NCBI GenBank assembly: GCA_038736355.1
Contig: JAVYML010000001.1
Coordinates: 306,908 to 370,907, forward strand
DNA: 64,000 bases
Direction: 5' to 3'
From: Candidatus Hadarchaeales archaeon
GTDB taxonomy: Archaea > Hadarchaeota > Hadarchaeia > Hadarchaeales > WYZ-LMO6
Positions within the stretch are counted from its first letter, which is position 1; each line of letters begins with the position of its first letter. The notes below the pieces were generated by a model. That model made no database searches and had not been told where the DNA came from. It was given only the letters and a program-made list of their open reading frames with translations. Position numbers and translations under genes: made by a program. Below are positions 45,993 through 54,285 of the stretch, piece after piece.

Positions 45993-46020
45993 CTTAAAAA
46001 TGTGCTTCACTTTTTTTAAG
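45993..46020. promoter_or_regulatory. Symmetric bidirectional promoter/operator, ino1-padR
   Basis: CTTAAAAA (45993-46000) and its complement TTTTTAAG (46013-46020) face each other across 12 bp. Each arm resembles a TATA box for one of the divergent genes: ino1 starting at 45968 and the PadR-type gene at 46069. A dimeric regulator bound here would control both directions, and the adjacent PadR protein is the obvious candidate. Confidence 0.5.
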
Positions 46021-46068
46021 CTCGGAAAGCCTTTATTACCATACCCTTGAATGGAAAGGGGGGGACTT

Positions 46069-46380
46069 ATGAAGAGATTGAAACGCAAGACCACCGTGGA
46101 AATGCTCTGGCCCTATGTGCTCAACTTGTTGCGGGAGAGGCCCATGTATGCTTATGAACTCAGGAACGCCATCTATCAGAAGTTCGGTTTCAAACCTCCC
46201 ATGGTTTCTTGCTATCTCGTCTTGAACAAGCTCGAAAAACAGGGATATACCTCCTCGGAATGGAAGGACCAGAGGGGGAGACCGGCGAGGAAATACTACA
46301 AGATCACTCCCAAGGGTATTGAGCTCTTCAAGCAGGTGGGAGATTACTTCAGAGAATTGGCGGATAAACTATCCGCTTAG
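46069..46380 (+). CDS. PadR-family transcriptional regulator
   Basis: Winged-helix regulator of about 103 residues. [20 protein letters not shown] and [30 protein letters not shown] (in two parts) are the PadR HTH and wing. I choose the ATG at 46069, which has AAAGGGGGG seven bases before it; an ATG at 46051 is also possible. Compact, without the long C-terminal dimerisation domain of some PadR proteins. Divergent from ino1, so control of inositol-lipid synthesis is likely but unproven. Confidence 0.87.
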   Translation: MKRLKRKTTVEMLWPYVLNLLRERPMYAYELRNAIYQKFGFKPPMVSCYLVLNKLEKQGYTSSEWKDQRGRPARKYYKITPKGIELFKQVGDYFRELADKLSA

Positions 46381-46421
46381 TCGAGAAAAAGCTCGGTTTT
46401 GGTATGCGCGGATGTTGAAGC

Positions 46422-47003
46422 CTAATCCCCCAATCTCCTTTTGGCCACCACCATCCTTTGGACCACTGTGAAATGGGAGAGGACCGCCACTAGAACCACC
46501 GCGTAGTTCGTAAAGCCCAAGATCGAACCCAAGCCCAAGAGGAGGATACGCTCTCCCCTTTCCGCCAAGCCCACCTCCATCTTCCCCGTCCCCGCCGCCT
46601 CCCCCCTCGCCCTCACATAGCTTACCATGAAACTCCCCAAGATGGCTGCCCCTCCCCAAACCAAACCGGAAATCCCGAAGGCCTCCGCCAATCCTCCCCA
46701 GATGATGGCCAAAAGGATGAGGAAGTCCACGTATCTATCCACGACGGAATCCAAAACCCCCCCGAACTTCGTTTCCTTTCCCCCGCTCCTCGCCACGGCA
46801 CCATCCAAGAGATCGAAGAACCCGCAGAGGAGGAGGAGCAGGCCCCCCTCCAGCGGTTTTCCCAAGGCAAAGAAGAGAGCCGAAACCAAACCCATGCCCA
46901 AACCCAGCAGGGTGAGGAGATTGGGGGTAATCCCCCCCCTCGCGAGGGAGGAGGCGAGGGGCTCCACCCACCTCCCCACTTCTTTCTTAATTCTGCTCAA
47001 CAT
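46422..47003 (-). CDS. CDP-alcohol phosphotransferase (archaetidylinositol-phosphate synthase)
   Basis: Integral membrane enzyme joining a CDP-activated lipid to an alcohol phosphate. The family motif is intact: D64, D67, G68, A71, R72, G82, D85 and D89. Five or six hydrophobic helices; 193 residues. With ino1 450 bp away, the best reading is archaetidylinositol-phosphate synthase, using CDP-archaeol and inositol-1-phosphate; archaetidylglycerol synthesis cannot be excluded. Confidence 0.87.
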   Translation of the reverse strand: MLSRIKKEVGRWVEPLASSLARGGITPNLLTLLGLGMGLVSALFFALGKPLEGGLLLLLCGFFDLLDGAVARSGGKETKFGGVLDSVVDRYVDFLILLAIIWGGLAEAFGISGLVWGGAAILGSFMVSYVRARGEAAGTGKMEVGLAERGERILLLGLGSILGFTNYAVVLVAVLSHFTVVQRMVVAKRRLGD

Positions 47004-47051
47004 CCTCCTCTTTGGAAGGGGGAGAAAAAAAGGGAAAAGGGTAGGGAGGAC

Positions 47052-47123
47052 TCAGCGGCAGCAACCAGAAGTAGTGGTTTTTTCCTCAGCCTTCTTCTTT
47101 TTGGCAGCCTTCTTCTTCGCCAT
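47052..47123 (-). CDS. 23-residue Lys/Cys-rich microprotein
   Basis: An ATG frame beginning MAKKKAAKKKKAEE and ending SGCCR, with a strong GGAGGG 6-7 bases ahead of the start. It lies between the phosphotransferase gene and the endonuclease gene, about 50 bp upstream of the former on the same strand. Too short for standard gene finding. The ribosome-binding site, the highly biased lysine run and the terminal CC pair suggest a real peptide, perhaps nucleic-acid- or metal-binding. No family recognised. Confidence 0.5.
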   Translation of the reverse strand: MAKKKAAKKKKAEEKTTTSGCCR

Positions 47124-47215
47124 GGAATCCCTCCACCATTTGAAGTTGAAATGGTTCACAATTTAGGTTTTTCCTTCGGAGAAAGGGCTAAATCCCTCCC
47201 TTCAGGTCTTTGAGG

Positions 47216-48049
47216 ATGATCTTCCTGGGACCGGCGGGAGTGCCGCTGGGGAGCCCAGAAAAGAGCACACTGGGCGGCCTCCGGTACCTGGCGAAAATAG
47301 GTTTGAACGCCATGGAAATCCAGTTCGTGAGGGGGGTGGCCATGAGCAGGGAGATGGCCGAAGAAGTGGGGAAGGAAGCGAGGAGGTTGGGGATAAAACT
47401 CTCCGTTCACTGTCCCTACTTCGTGAACCTCTGTTCCCCAGAGAGGGGAAAGGTGGAGGCTTCCAAGCGAAGGATTCTGGAAGCGGTGGAGAGGGCCCAC
47501 AGGATGGGGGCGGGAATAGCCACCTTCCATCCCGGTTTCTACGGGAAGCTGAAGCCAGAGGAAGCACTGGAGAAGGTGAAGGAGGGATGCTTGGCCCTCA
47601 GGGAAGAAATGGAGGGGAAGGGATGGGGGGAGGTAAAGCTGGGGCTTGAAACGATGGGAAAACAGTCCACCTTCGGGACCCTGGAGGAAGTAATAGGGGT
47701 CTGCAAGGAAGTGAAGGGATGCGTTCCCGTGGTCGACTGGGCCCACCTCTACGCCAGGAGAGCGGGGGAGGTGGATTATCCCAAAGTTTTCGAAACCCTC
47801 AGGACCCTCAAGTTGGAAGAACTCCATACCCACTTCACGGGAGTGGAGTTCAACAGGGTGGGGGAAGGGAGGGGGAACGAGAGGTATCACCTCGAACTCT
47901 CCTCGGGCAAACCACCCTTCGAGCCCCTCGCCAGGGAAATCCTGAAGAGGAAGGTGGAGATCACCCTCATAAGTGAAAGTCCTGTGCTCGAAAGGGATGC
48001 CCTCGTGATGAAGGAAATCTTCAGCCGTCTCGGTTACAAGTTTTCCTGA
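47216..48049 (+). CDS. nfo: Endonuclease IV-family AP endonuclease
   Basis: Xylose-isomerase-like TIM barrel that cuts DNA at abasic sites. Metal ligands visible: VHCPYFVNLCSPE (His), FHPGFYG (His), LGLETMGKQSTFG (Glu), VDWAHLYAR (Asp, His), LHTHFTGVEF (His) and ISESPVLERDAL (Glu). About 277 residues; ATG at 47216, with a TTG at 47210 as alternative. Convergent with hisS, overlapping by 29 bp. Confidence 0.88.
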   Translation: MIFLGPAGVPLGSPEKSTLGGLRYLAKIGLNAMEIQFVRGVAMSREMAEEVGKEARRLGIKLSVHCPYFVNLCSPERGKVEASKRRILEAVERAHRMGAGIATFHPGFYGKLKPEEALEKVKEGCLALREEMEGKGWGEVKLGLETMGKQSTFGTLEEVIGVCKEVKGCVPVVDWAHLYARRAGEVDYPKVFETLRTLKLEELHTHFTGVEFNRVGEGRGNERYHLELSSGKPPFEPLAREILKRKVEITLISESPVLERDALVMKEIFSRLGYKFS

Positions 48050-49286
48050 GCCTTTGGATCAGTTCTTCCCTCCTCACCTCCTGTTGCTCCCCCGTCCGCA
48101 TGTCCCTGAGCATCACCGATCCCCTCTCCCATTCCCTGGGCCCCACGATGACCGCATACTTAGCCCCCCTAGCGTTGGCATGGGCAAGGGCCTTGCTGAG
48201 GTTCCTTCCCATCAGATCCACCTCCGTGCTTATTCCCTCCCTCCTCAATTCCGTCGTCACCTCCAAGGCCTTTTCCAGCATTTCCTGGGAAGCTGGAAGG
48301 ACGGCACAGCACAGCTTCTCTTCCTCTATTTCTTCCCTCTCGAGCAGGAATTGGGCAATCCTGTCCACCCCAAAACCCACCCCCACCGCCTGACATGGTT
48401 CCCCTCCCAGGGCCTCCGCCAACCCATCATACCTTCCACCGCCCGCCACCTGCACTCCTTCCACATATACCTCGAACACGCAATCCGTGTAGTACTCGAG
48501 TCCCCTGGCTATGCTCAGATCCACGGAAAGTCCCCTTGCCCCCATTCTTTCCGCTAGCCTCAGGATCCTCCTCATCCCCTCCAGGATCTCCCTCTCCTCC
48601 TCCCCCACCTTCGCCCTGTCCAGTACTTCTTCCCCTCCCCTCAGCCCCACCAACTCCTCGAACTCCTCCCTTCCCTTCCTCCCCGCCAGCTCCCTTTCCA
48701 ACCTTTCGGGATCCCTGGAGTCCACCGCCCTCAGGATCCTCTCCGCCTCTTCCCCCCTCACTCCCATCTTTTCCAAGACCAGGCGGAGCAGGCGGACGTT
48801 GCCTACCCTGAACTCCCCCCTCAAGCCCAGCTCCCTGAAGACCTCATGGGTGAGGGCGAGGACCTCCGCATCGGCCTCCGGCCTGGGACTTCCCAGGATT
48901 TCCACTCCCGCCTGCCTGAACTGCCTCCACCGATGGGCCTGGGGCTCCTCGTACCTGAAGCATGGACCGAAGTAAAAGAGTTTAACGGGCTTGCTCTCCG
49001 ATCTGAACTTCTCCAGGTAGAGCCTCACGACGGGGGCCGTCAGCTCGGGACGCAAAGCCAGCTCCTTTCCCGATTTGTCCCTAAAGACATAGAGTTGTCT
49101 CACCACTTCCTCCCCGCTCTTCCTGGTGAAAAGCTCCAGACTCTCGAAGATGGGGGTCTCCACTTCCCTGTAACCCCACCTCACGAAAATCCTCCTCATC
49201 ACCTCCTCCACCCTTCTTATGCATGCCAGTTCCCTTCCGAAGAGGTCCCTCGTCCCCTTGGGCCTCAAGTTACCATCCTCTCCCAA
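48021..49286 (-). CDS. hisS: Histidyl-tRNA synthetase
   Basis: Class II synthetase charging tRNA-His. N-terminus RPKGTRDLFGRELA; motif 1 WGYREVETPIFE; motif 2 CFRYEEPQAHRWRQFRQAG; the HisA signature ARGLEYYTDCVFEVY; motif 3 VGVGFGVDRIAQFL; and the anticodon-binding domain from about 325. 421 residues, normal. The start overlaps the end of aglB by 22 bp on the same strand, so they are probably one transcription unit. Confidence 0.95.
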   Translation of the reverse strand: MGEDGNLRPKGTRDLFGRELACIRRVEEVMRRIFVRWGYREVETPIFESLELFTRKSGEEVVRQLYVFRDKSGKELALRPELTAPVVRLYLEKFRSESKPVKLFYFGPCFRYEEPQAHRWRQFRQAGVEILGSPRPEADAEVLALTHEVFRELGLRGEFRVGNVRLLRLVLEKMGVRGEEAERILRAVDSRDPERLERELAGRKGREEFEELVGLRGGEEVLDRAKVGEEEREILEGMRRILRLAERMGARGLSVDLSIARGLEYYTDCVFEVYVEGVQVAGGGRYDGLAEALGGEPCQAVGVGFGVDRIAQFLLEREEIEEEKLCCAVLPASQEMLEKALEVTTELRREGISTEVDLMGRNLSKALAHANARGAKYAVIVGPREWERGSVMLRDMRTGEQQEVRREELIQRLRKTCNRDG

Positions 49287-51619
49287 TCAACCCTAAAGAG
49301 GAGGACGATGCCGTTGGAGCTCTGGTGGACTCGCTCCAGATAGGGGAGGGAAGTTGGATTGGTAAAGACCAATAACCCCACGGGGTCGGGTATGCTCCTG
49401 ATGGCCTCAGAGACTCCCTCCACCAGCCATGCACCCACCATGTTTTCCCCTTGTATGAAGACCACCAGCGTCTCCTTCACATCCACCGTACTGGAAGGTA
49501 TGAAGTTGATGCCCTGAGGTTTCCATTCCTCATCCAAGAAGATGTAAGCCACGCCGTCAAGGTAGAAGTTCCCACCCTCGGTCCTGAGGTAGACTTCACC
49601 GTTATCCCTAAGCACCACTGCCTTCCTGTTTTCGCTGAAATCGAAAACCCATTCCCCCTCCCCACGTGTGGGAGTGGTCCTGGGTCTGGTGAACAACCTC
49701 TTCGCCTCCCACACCTTGGAAAGGGGAGCATCACGATTTTTGTAGTAATAGGCTTCCCAATACTGTCCGACGTGAAAGACCAAGTAGTCTATCCTACACC
49801 CGTAGTTATCGTAAGCCTTAAGATACCATTTCAATTCCTCCACCCCCATTAACGGGAACCATTGCACATCCACCCTCCTCCCGTTCACCCTCCAGTTCTC
49901 CCTCCGAAGATTCATGCCACGCAGCAAGGCATGGTTACCCTGCACCACATAAATGTAATCCGGAGGACGGACGGGATAGCGCAAGGGATCGTTCTCCCAT
50001 TCCCCTTCCGGAGCCATAGCTTCCACCCCATCGCAAACCGATCTCCTCTCCGAGACACCCGTGAGGAGATGGCCATAGGACCATTCGACCGCCACCACGG
50101 AATTTTCAGGAGAGTTTTCCTTCAACCAGAGGAAGGTCTCCAGCAGACCGCTATCGAGACCCCTCACATTCCACTCCGTGGGTGGGTTGGTCCTCTCGGC
50201 ATGCCCGTAAGCATTGGAAATTAGGGGAGAAAGGACAACTGCCCCACATATGGCTAGGAGGAGGGTGTTTTTGGTCCAGTCAAAGCTCGGTATCCAAGTT
50301 TCAACGGAAATCCTCTTGAGCAAGGAGAACAATACTCCCACACCCACGCCAACCATCACGGCCACGAAGGGCCACCACTGCCTTATGAAGCGTGCCTGTC
50401 CCACCCCGGGCCATACCAAACCAGCGAGTACGAACAGCCACAGGAAGGGGAGGAAATCGGTGGTTCTCCTCCTCCAGAGGAGGGCGAGGAGACCCAATAC
50501 CATGAGGAGGAAAACCAGATCTCCAGATCTCTCGATTCCATAGTAGAACTGGGGGAAGATTTCCCTCCAGGAATTGAAAGGCTGCATTTCGCTGGCATAC
50601 CTTGGGAAAACCAATCCTTCCACCCTTGAACTCCATGCCCAAACCACCAGTGCCCCCACCGCTAAGGAGAAGAGGAGCCAGCCCAGCCCGATCCTGCTCT
50701 TCAATTTGCTCGTCTCCCACCAGAAGTAAAGACCCACCATCACCATGCCCGTACCCGCCGCCAGGGAAAGGGAGGGAGGGAGATAGCCCCAAACGCCCAG
50801 GATTATTCCTTTCCAGTAGTCCAGCCTCCCTTCTCCGCTGAAATACAGAAAAGCCTCTAGGAGGACCAGGGAAAGGAGGAGTCCGAGAAACTGGGGGAGA
50901 TGTTCCTTGGTGGAGGAGAGGATGGCCTCCCCCGGTCTCCGTTCCTTCCAAAGACGCTCCAAGAACCTCACCCCTACCCCCAACAGGGGTACGAAAAAAA
51001 TCACGGGTAGGAGGTACCACCACCCCGACCAAGAAAGGGCGAAGAGTCCGAGGGTGGCCGCCATCAACCCTCCCCACCAACACGCGGAGGGGAGGGACCT
51101 AGACTTGAAAATCTTCAGGGAGAAAAAGATGGTCCAGAGGGTGAGGAGGGTCTGTAGGGCTTCCCTGTCGAAGGCCCCCACCTTACACCAGTAGATGAGG
51201 TTGGTTATGAGGGCCAAGGAAAGGGCTGCCACCGCACCCGCCACCTCCCCCCAAAGCTCCCTACCCACCAAAAAGGCGGGAAGGAGGGAAAGGGCTAGGA
51301 GAAGGGGAGACCAAAGCCTACAGACATCCATGAGATCCAGGTCTTGGTCGAGGGAGTGAAGGGCCCTGTAAAGCATGACCAACATCAGAGGTTGTCCCTG
51401 GTCTGCCGGACCTATCGTCCATCCAGAGGGGGCATGGGAGAGGGAATACCTTTCCACGAAGCCGTTCTGCCGATCGATTTCCCTGGCTATACCGAAGAAG
51501 AAACCGCTGTCGGAGGTGTTGAGGGTGTCCCCGTTCTTCCCCGGTACTAGGAGAATGGAGAAGCTCAGCACCATGAGGGAGAGCAAGTAAAGGGCTATCG
51601 CCAGTTTATGGACGCTCAA
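49265..51619 (-). CDS. aglB: AglB/STT3-like oligosaccharyltransferase, divergent
   Basis: Membrane enzyme that transfers a lipid-linked glycan to Asn in N-x-S/T sequons of secreted proteins. About 12-13 hydrophobic helices fill residues 1-465, followed by a soluble domain. Likely metal/catalytic residues: D37 (TSDSGF), D151 and E153 (AFDREA), E344 (ASEMQP). The universally conserved WWDYG motif appears as EWSYG (512-516), so two of its residues differ. 784 residues. It could use the glycan made by the 1-15 kb locus. Co-directional with hisS. Confidence 0.87.
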   Translation of the reverse strand: MSVHKLAIALYLLSLMVLSFSILLVPGKNGDTLNTSDSGFFFGIAREIDRQNGFVERYSLSHAPSGWTIGPADQGQPLMLVMLYRALHSLDQDLDLMDVCRLWSPLLLALSLLPAFLVGRELWGEVAGAVAALSLALITNLIYWCKVGAFDREALQTLLTLWTIFFSLKIFKSRSLPSACWWGGLMAATLGLFALSWSGWWYLLPVIFFVPLLGVGVRFLERLWKERRPGEAILSSTKEHLPQFLGLLLSLVLLEAFLYFSGEGRLDYWKGIILGVWGYLPPSLSLAAGTGMVMVGLYFWWETSKLKSRIGLGWLLFSLAVGALVVWAWSSRVEGLVFPRYASEMQPFNSWREIFPQFYYGIERSGDLVFLLMVLGLLALLWRRRTTDFLPFLWLFVLAGLVWPGVGQARFIRQWWPFVAVMVGVGVGVLFSLLKRISVETWIPSFDWTKNTLLLAICGAVVLSPLISNAYGHAERTNPPTEWNVRGLDSGLLETFLWLKENSPENSVVAVEWSYGHLLTGVSERRSVCDGVEAMAPEGEWENDPLRYPVRPPDYIYVVQGNHALLRGMNLRRENWRVNGRRVDVQWFPLMGVEELKWYLKAYDNYGCRIDYLVFHVGQYWEAYYYKNRDAPLSKVWEAKRLFTRPRTTPTRGEGEWVFDFSENRKAVVLRDNGEVYLRTEGGNFYLDGVAYIFLDEEWKPQGINFIPSSTVDVKETLVVFIQGENMVGAWLVEGVSEAIRSIPDPVGLLVFTNPTSLPYLERVHQSSNGIVLLFRVDWERMVT

Positions 51620-51672
51620 GTTCTCCCTGCTCTCTCAGAGGGCCCAAGATAAAAGCCGAACGTGGGAAAGAA

Positions 51673-51939
51673 TTACTTCTTTTTCTTCTTGGGTTTCTCC
51701 TCCACGCTGGGGGGCGAAACGTCCTTGGTGGTGGCCATGATCCATCCCAGCCAGAAACCCAGGGCGGCTAGGACAACCATCCCCCCTGCGACCGGCACCA
51801 CGACCCAAAGGGGGGCCGTATAATCTCCGAACTTCCAGATCTGCCACCACCTGCCCAGCGGGAAGAGGATATAAAGGGCCGCTATGATCACGCAGGCAAC
51901 ACAGAGCGCCGCACCCATAACCCTTGTTCCCGCTCCCAT
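51673..51939 (-). CDS. Small membrane protein, two helices, Lys tail
   Basis: Not recognised. 88 residues with two hydrophobic helices (about 8-27 and 45-68) separated by a short loop (GRWWQIWKFGDY), then a charged tail ending in a run of lysines. A TATA box (51968-51975) lies about 32 bp before the ATG at 51939. Between aglB and 3-hydroxyacyl-CoA dehydrogenase; a link to AglB is only positional. Confidence 0.65.
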   Translation of the reverse strand: MGAGTRVMGAALCVACVIIAALYILFPLGRWWQIWKFGDYTAPLWVVVPVAGGMVVLAALGFWLGWIMATTKDVSPPSVEEKPKKKKK

Positions 51940-51967
51940 ATTGAACCTACGAAGTTAGGAATCCTCC

Positions 51968-51975
51968 TTTAAATA
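51968..51975 (-). promoter_or_regulatory. TATA box of the small membrane protein gene
   Basis: TATTTAAA on the minus strand, centred about 32 bp before the ATG at 51939, with purine-rich sequence just upstream as in an archaeal BRE. Confidence 0.45.
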
Positions 51976-52002
51976 GTTTCCCGGAAGATGCGGAAGTTTG
52001 AA

Positions 52003-52020
52003 AACGAAAGAAAAAAAATT
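52003..52020 (-). terminator. T-rich terminator after the dehydrogenase gene
   Basis: Read on the minus strand, a run of eight T within AATTTTTTTTCTTTCG begins 8 bases after the stop codon at 52028. Archaeal RNA polymerase stops at such T tracts without a hairpin. Confidence 0.5.
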
Positions 52021-52027
52021 AGGGCCC

Positions 52028-53215
52028 CTACTCGTAGGTGTAGAAGCCCTTCTTAGTTTTCTGACCCAACTCTCCCCTCTTCACCATCTCCTCGAGCAGC
52101 GGGCTGGGCTTGTAGAAGGGTCCATACTTGGCTGAAATCTCCTTGAGCTTCTGGACCACCACATCTATTCCTATGGAGTCCGCCAGTTCCAAAAAGCCCA
52201 TCGGCAAGTTGAAACCCAGCTTGAGGGCCTTATCGATATCATCCCTCGTGGCCACCCCGTTCCTAAGGAGCTCGGCCGCCACGTTGATGCCCACGTAGGT
52301 GGGAATGAAGGGATCGAACTTCTCCGCCTTCTCGAAGGGAAGATCGAGGGGCACCCACTTCTTCTCCGGGTACTCATAGAAACCCTTCCCCGTCTTAACT
52401 CCCAGTTCTCCTTTCTTCACCTTCTCCTCCAGTAAGGGACTGACCTTGAACCCTGGTTCCCTTTCCTCCATGAACTTGGCAACGCTGTAGGCTATGTCTA
52501 TTCCGGTGTAATCGAGCAACCCGAACATGCCCATGGGCATTCCCGCCTTGTGGATGGCCGCCGCATCCACCTCTTCGATCGTGTACTCCCCGTTGTACAC
52601 CATCCAGTGGACCAAGTTGGAACCTATGATCGTGCACCGGTTAGCGATGAAACCTGGAACATCCTTGTTCACTATCACGGGTTCCTTCCCAAACTTCTTG
52701 GCCAGTTCCACCGTTATCCTCACGGTTTCATCGCTCGTCTTCTCTCCCCTCACCACCTCCACCAGCCTCATGAGTTGCGGGGGATTGAAGAAGTGCATCC
52801 CCACCACCTTCTCCGGTCTGGTGGTGGCGGAAGCTATTTCGGAGATGGGGAGAGCGCTGGTGTTACTTGCCAGGATGGCGTGTTTGGGAGCATTCTTGTC
52901 CGCCTCCGCAAAGGCTTGTTTCTTGAGATCCAGTTTCTCCGGAATGGCCTCTATCATGAAATCCACATCCTTCACGGCGTCTCCCACCGACAGGAATTTC
53001 TTTATCCTCTTCAGAGCATTGTCTGCATCTTCCTGGCTGATCCTTCCCTTCTGCACCAATTTGTCCAAGCTCCACTTTATCTTCTCTATTCCTGCTTCCA
53101 CGAACTCATCCTTGATGTCCATCAAATTGACTTCGAATCCGCTCATCGCCGCCACTTGAGCTATTCCGTGACCCATGGCCCCTGCTCCGAGGACTGCTAT
53201 TTTCTTTATTTCCAT
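52028..53215 (-). CDS. 3-Hydroxyacyl-CoA dehydrogenase
   Basis: Oxidises L-3-hydroxyacyl-CoA to 3-ketoacyl-CoA with NAD, in beta-oxidation or a short-chain CoA pathway. NAD domain: IAVLGAGAMGHGIAQVAAMSG (GxGxMG, in two parts), then NTSALPISEIA (Ser), GMHFFNPPQLMRLVEVV (catalytic His) and NKDVPGFIANR. Two C-terminal helical domains follow, each ending in a KTGKGFYEYPE- or KTKKGFYTYE-type motif. 395 residues, the longer two-domain form common in archaea; the hydratase half found in fused archaeal versions is absent. A T-rich terminator follows. Confidence 0.93.
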   Translation of the reverse strand: MEIKKIAVLGAGAMGHGIAQVAAMSGFEVNLMDIKDEFVEAGIEKIKWSLDKLVQKGRISQEDADNALKRIKKFLSVGDAVKDVDFMIEAIPEKLDLKKQAFAEADKNAPKHAILASNTSALPISEIASATTRPEKVVGMHFFNPPQLMRLVEVVRGEKTSDETVRITVELAKKFGKEPVIVNKDVPGFIANRCTIIGSNLVHWMVYNGEYTIEEVDAAAIHKAGMPMGMFGLLDYTGIDIAYSVAKFMEEREPGFKVSPLLEEKVKKGELGVKTGKGFYEYPEKKWVPLDLPFEKAEKFDPFIPTYVGINVAAELLRNGVATRDDIDKALKLGFNLPMGFLELADSIGIDVVVQKLKEISAKYGPFYKPSPLLEEMVKRGELGQKTKKGFYTYE

Positions 53216-53289
53216 TTCCTCACCTCTCCTTTTTTGAAGTGATTCTTCATTGCTTCCATATATTTTTTGTGGAAAGCGGAAGGGAAGGG

Positions 53290-53952
53290 ATGCAAGGAGA
53301 GGAAGTGGAAGTAGGAGGGTTGCAGGCCATCTTCTGCCCAGCGAAGTCTTCCCGTAAGGGATGTGTGATCATGTGCCATGGTCTCTTTGGAAGCATGCAC
53401 AGCCCCAAATACGTGGAGCTTGCCGAGGAACTTCAACGAAGGGGACTCTCCTCCCTCAGGTTCAACCAGAGAAGCGGAGAAAGGGGAAAGGAGGCCACGC
53501 TCACCCAAAGGATGGAAGATTTGGGAAGGGTGGTTGATTTCGCCCATTCACTTGGATACAAAAGAATAGGGCTCATGGGGAGCAGCCTGGGAGGATATAT
53601 GGTCCTGCTCCTTTCCTCCCTCTACCGGGACTTTCAAGCTTTGGCGGCATGGGCTACCCCATATAACTTGGGAGGACTTCAGGGTGAGGAATTGAAGGAA
53701 TTGATCGAGGATTCGAAGAAATATCCCTTAATCGAATATATACGTGGAGTAAAGGCACCCCTCCTCCTCCTGCACGGAACGGAAGATGAATTGGTTCCCC
53801 CCTACCATTCGCTCTTGCTCTTCGAGCGGGCCCCTCCTCCAAAGGTATTGGTCTGGGTGGAAGGCGCTGACCATAGGTTTACCCAACCCGAAAAGAGAAG
53901 GATTGCCGTGGAAGTAACGGCCGAATGGCTAGAAAGGAAGCTGGGCCCCTGA
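53290..53952 (+). CDS. Alpha/beta hydrolase
   Basis: Serine hydrolase of the BAAT/dienelactone-like group. Oxyanion strand VIMCHGLFGSMHSPKYV, nucleophile GSSLGGYM (Ser in GxSxGG), acid in LHGTEDELVP and histidine in EGADHRFTQPEKR complete the triad. About 220 residues from the ATG at 53290, which has GGAAGGGAAGGG before it; an upstream ATG at 53239 is weaker. Substrate unknown; the neighbour is a CoA-pathway gene. Confidence 0.87.
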   Translation: MQGEEVEVGGLQAIFCPAKSSRKGCVIMCHGLFGSMHSPKYVELAEELQRRGLSSLRFNQRSGERGKEATLTQRMEDLGRVVDFAHSLGYKRIGLMGSSLGGYMVLLLSSLYRDFQALAAWATPYNLGGLQGEELKELIEDSKKYPLIEYIRGVKAPLLLLHGTEDELVPPYHSLLLFERAPPPKVLVWVEGADHRFTQPEKRRIAVEVTAEWLERKLGP

Positions 53953-53972
53953 GCGAAGGGATGGAAGGGAAA

Positions 53973-54266
53973 CTACTGTTTCTTTATTTTCTCGATGAGT
54001 TTTTCCACGGGTATGGCCGGTAGACTCATCACCTTCAGGGTTCCCCTGGAACCAAGCTCGATGGAAATGCGGGTAACCGTTTCGTTATCCGGTGCCTCCA
54101 CCACGTTGACAAAGTCGTAGGGACCAAGCACGGCATATTGATGCAGCACTTTGGCTCCGAAGGCTTCGATTTCCTTGTTCACTTCAAAGATGCGATGGGG
54201 TCTTTCCTTGAGGGTTTTCCTCCCTTCCGCTGTCAGTATGGACAGCAGGATGTAGATGGGCATCAT
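53973..54266 (-). CDS. GYD domain protein
   Basis: 97-residue ferredoxin-fold (dimeric alpha-beta barrel) protein. The GYD motif is here LGPYDFVNVVEAPD, within HQYAVLGPYDF, and IELGSRGTLKVMSLPAIPV matches the family's C-terminal strand. Function of the family is not established. Next to a HAD phosphatase gene on the same strand (19 bp gap). Confidence 0.8.
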   Translation of the reverse strand: MMPIYILLSILTAEGRKTLKERPHRIFEVNKEIEAFGAKVLHQYAVLGPYDFVNVVEAPDNETVTRISIELGSRGTLKVMSLPAIPVEKLIEKIKKQ

Positions 54267-54285
54267 TTCCTCTTCGATTCTCCCT

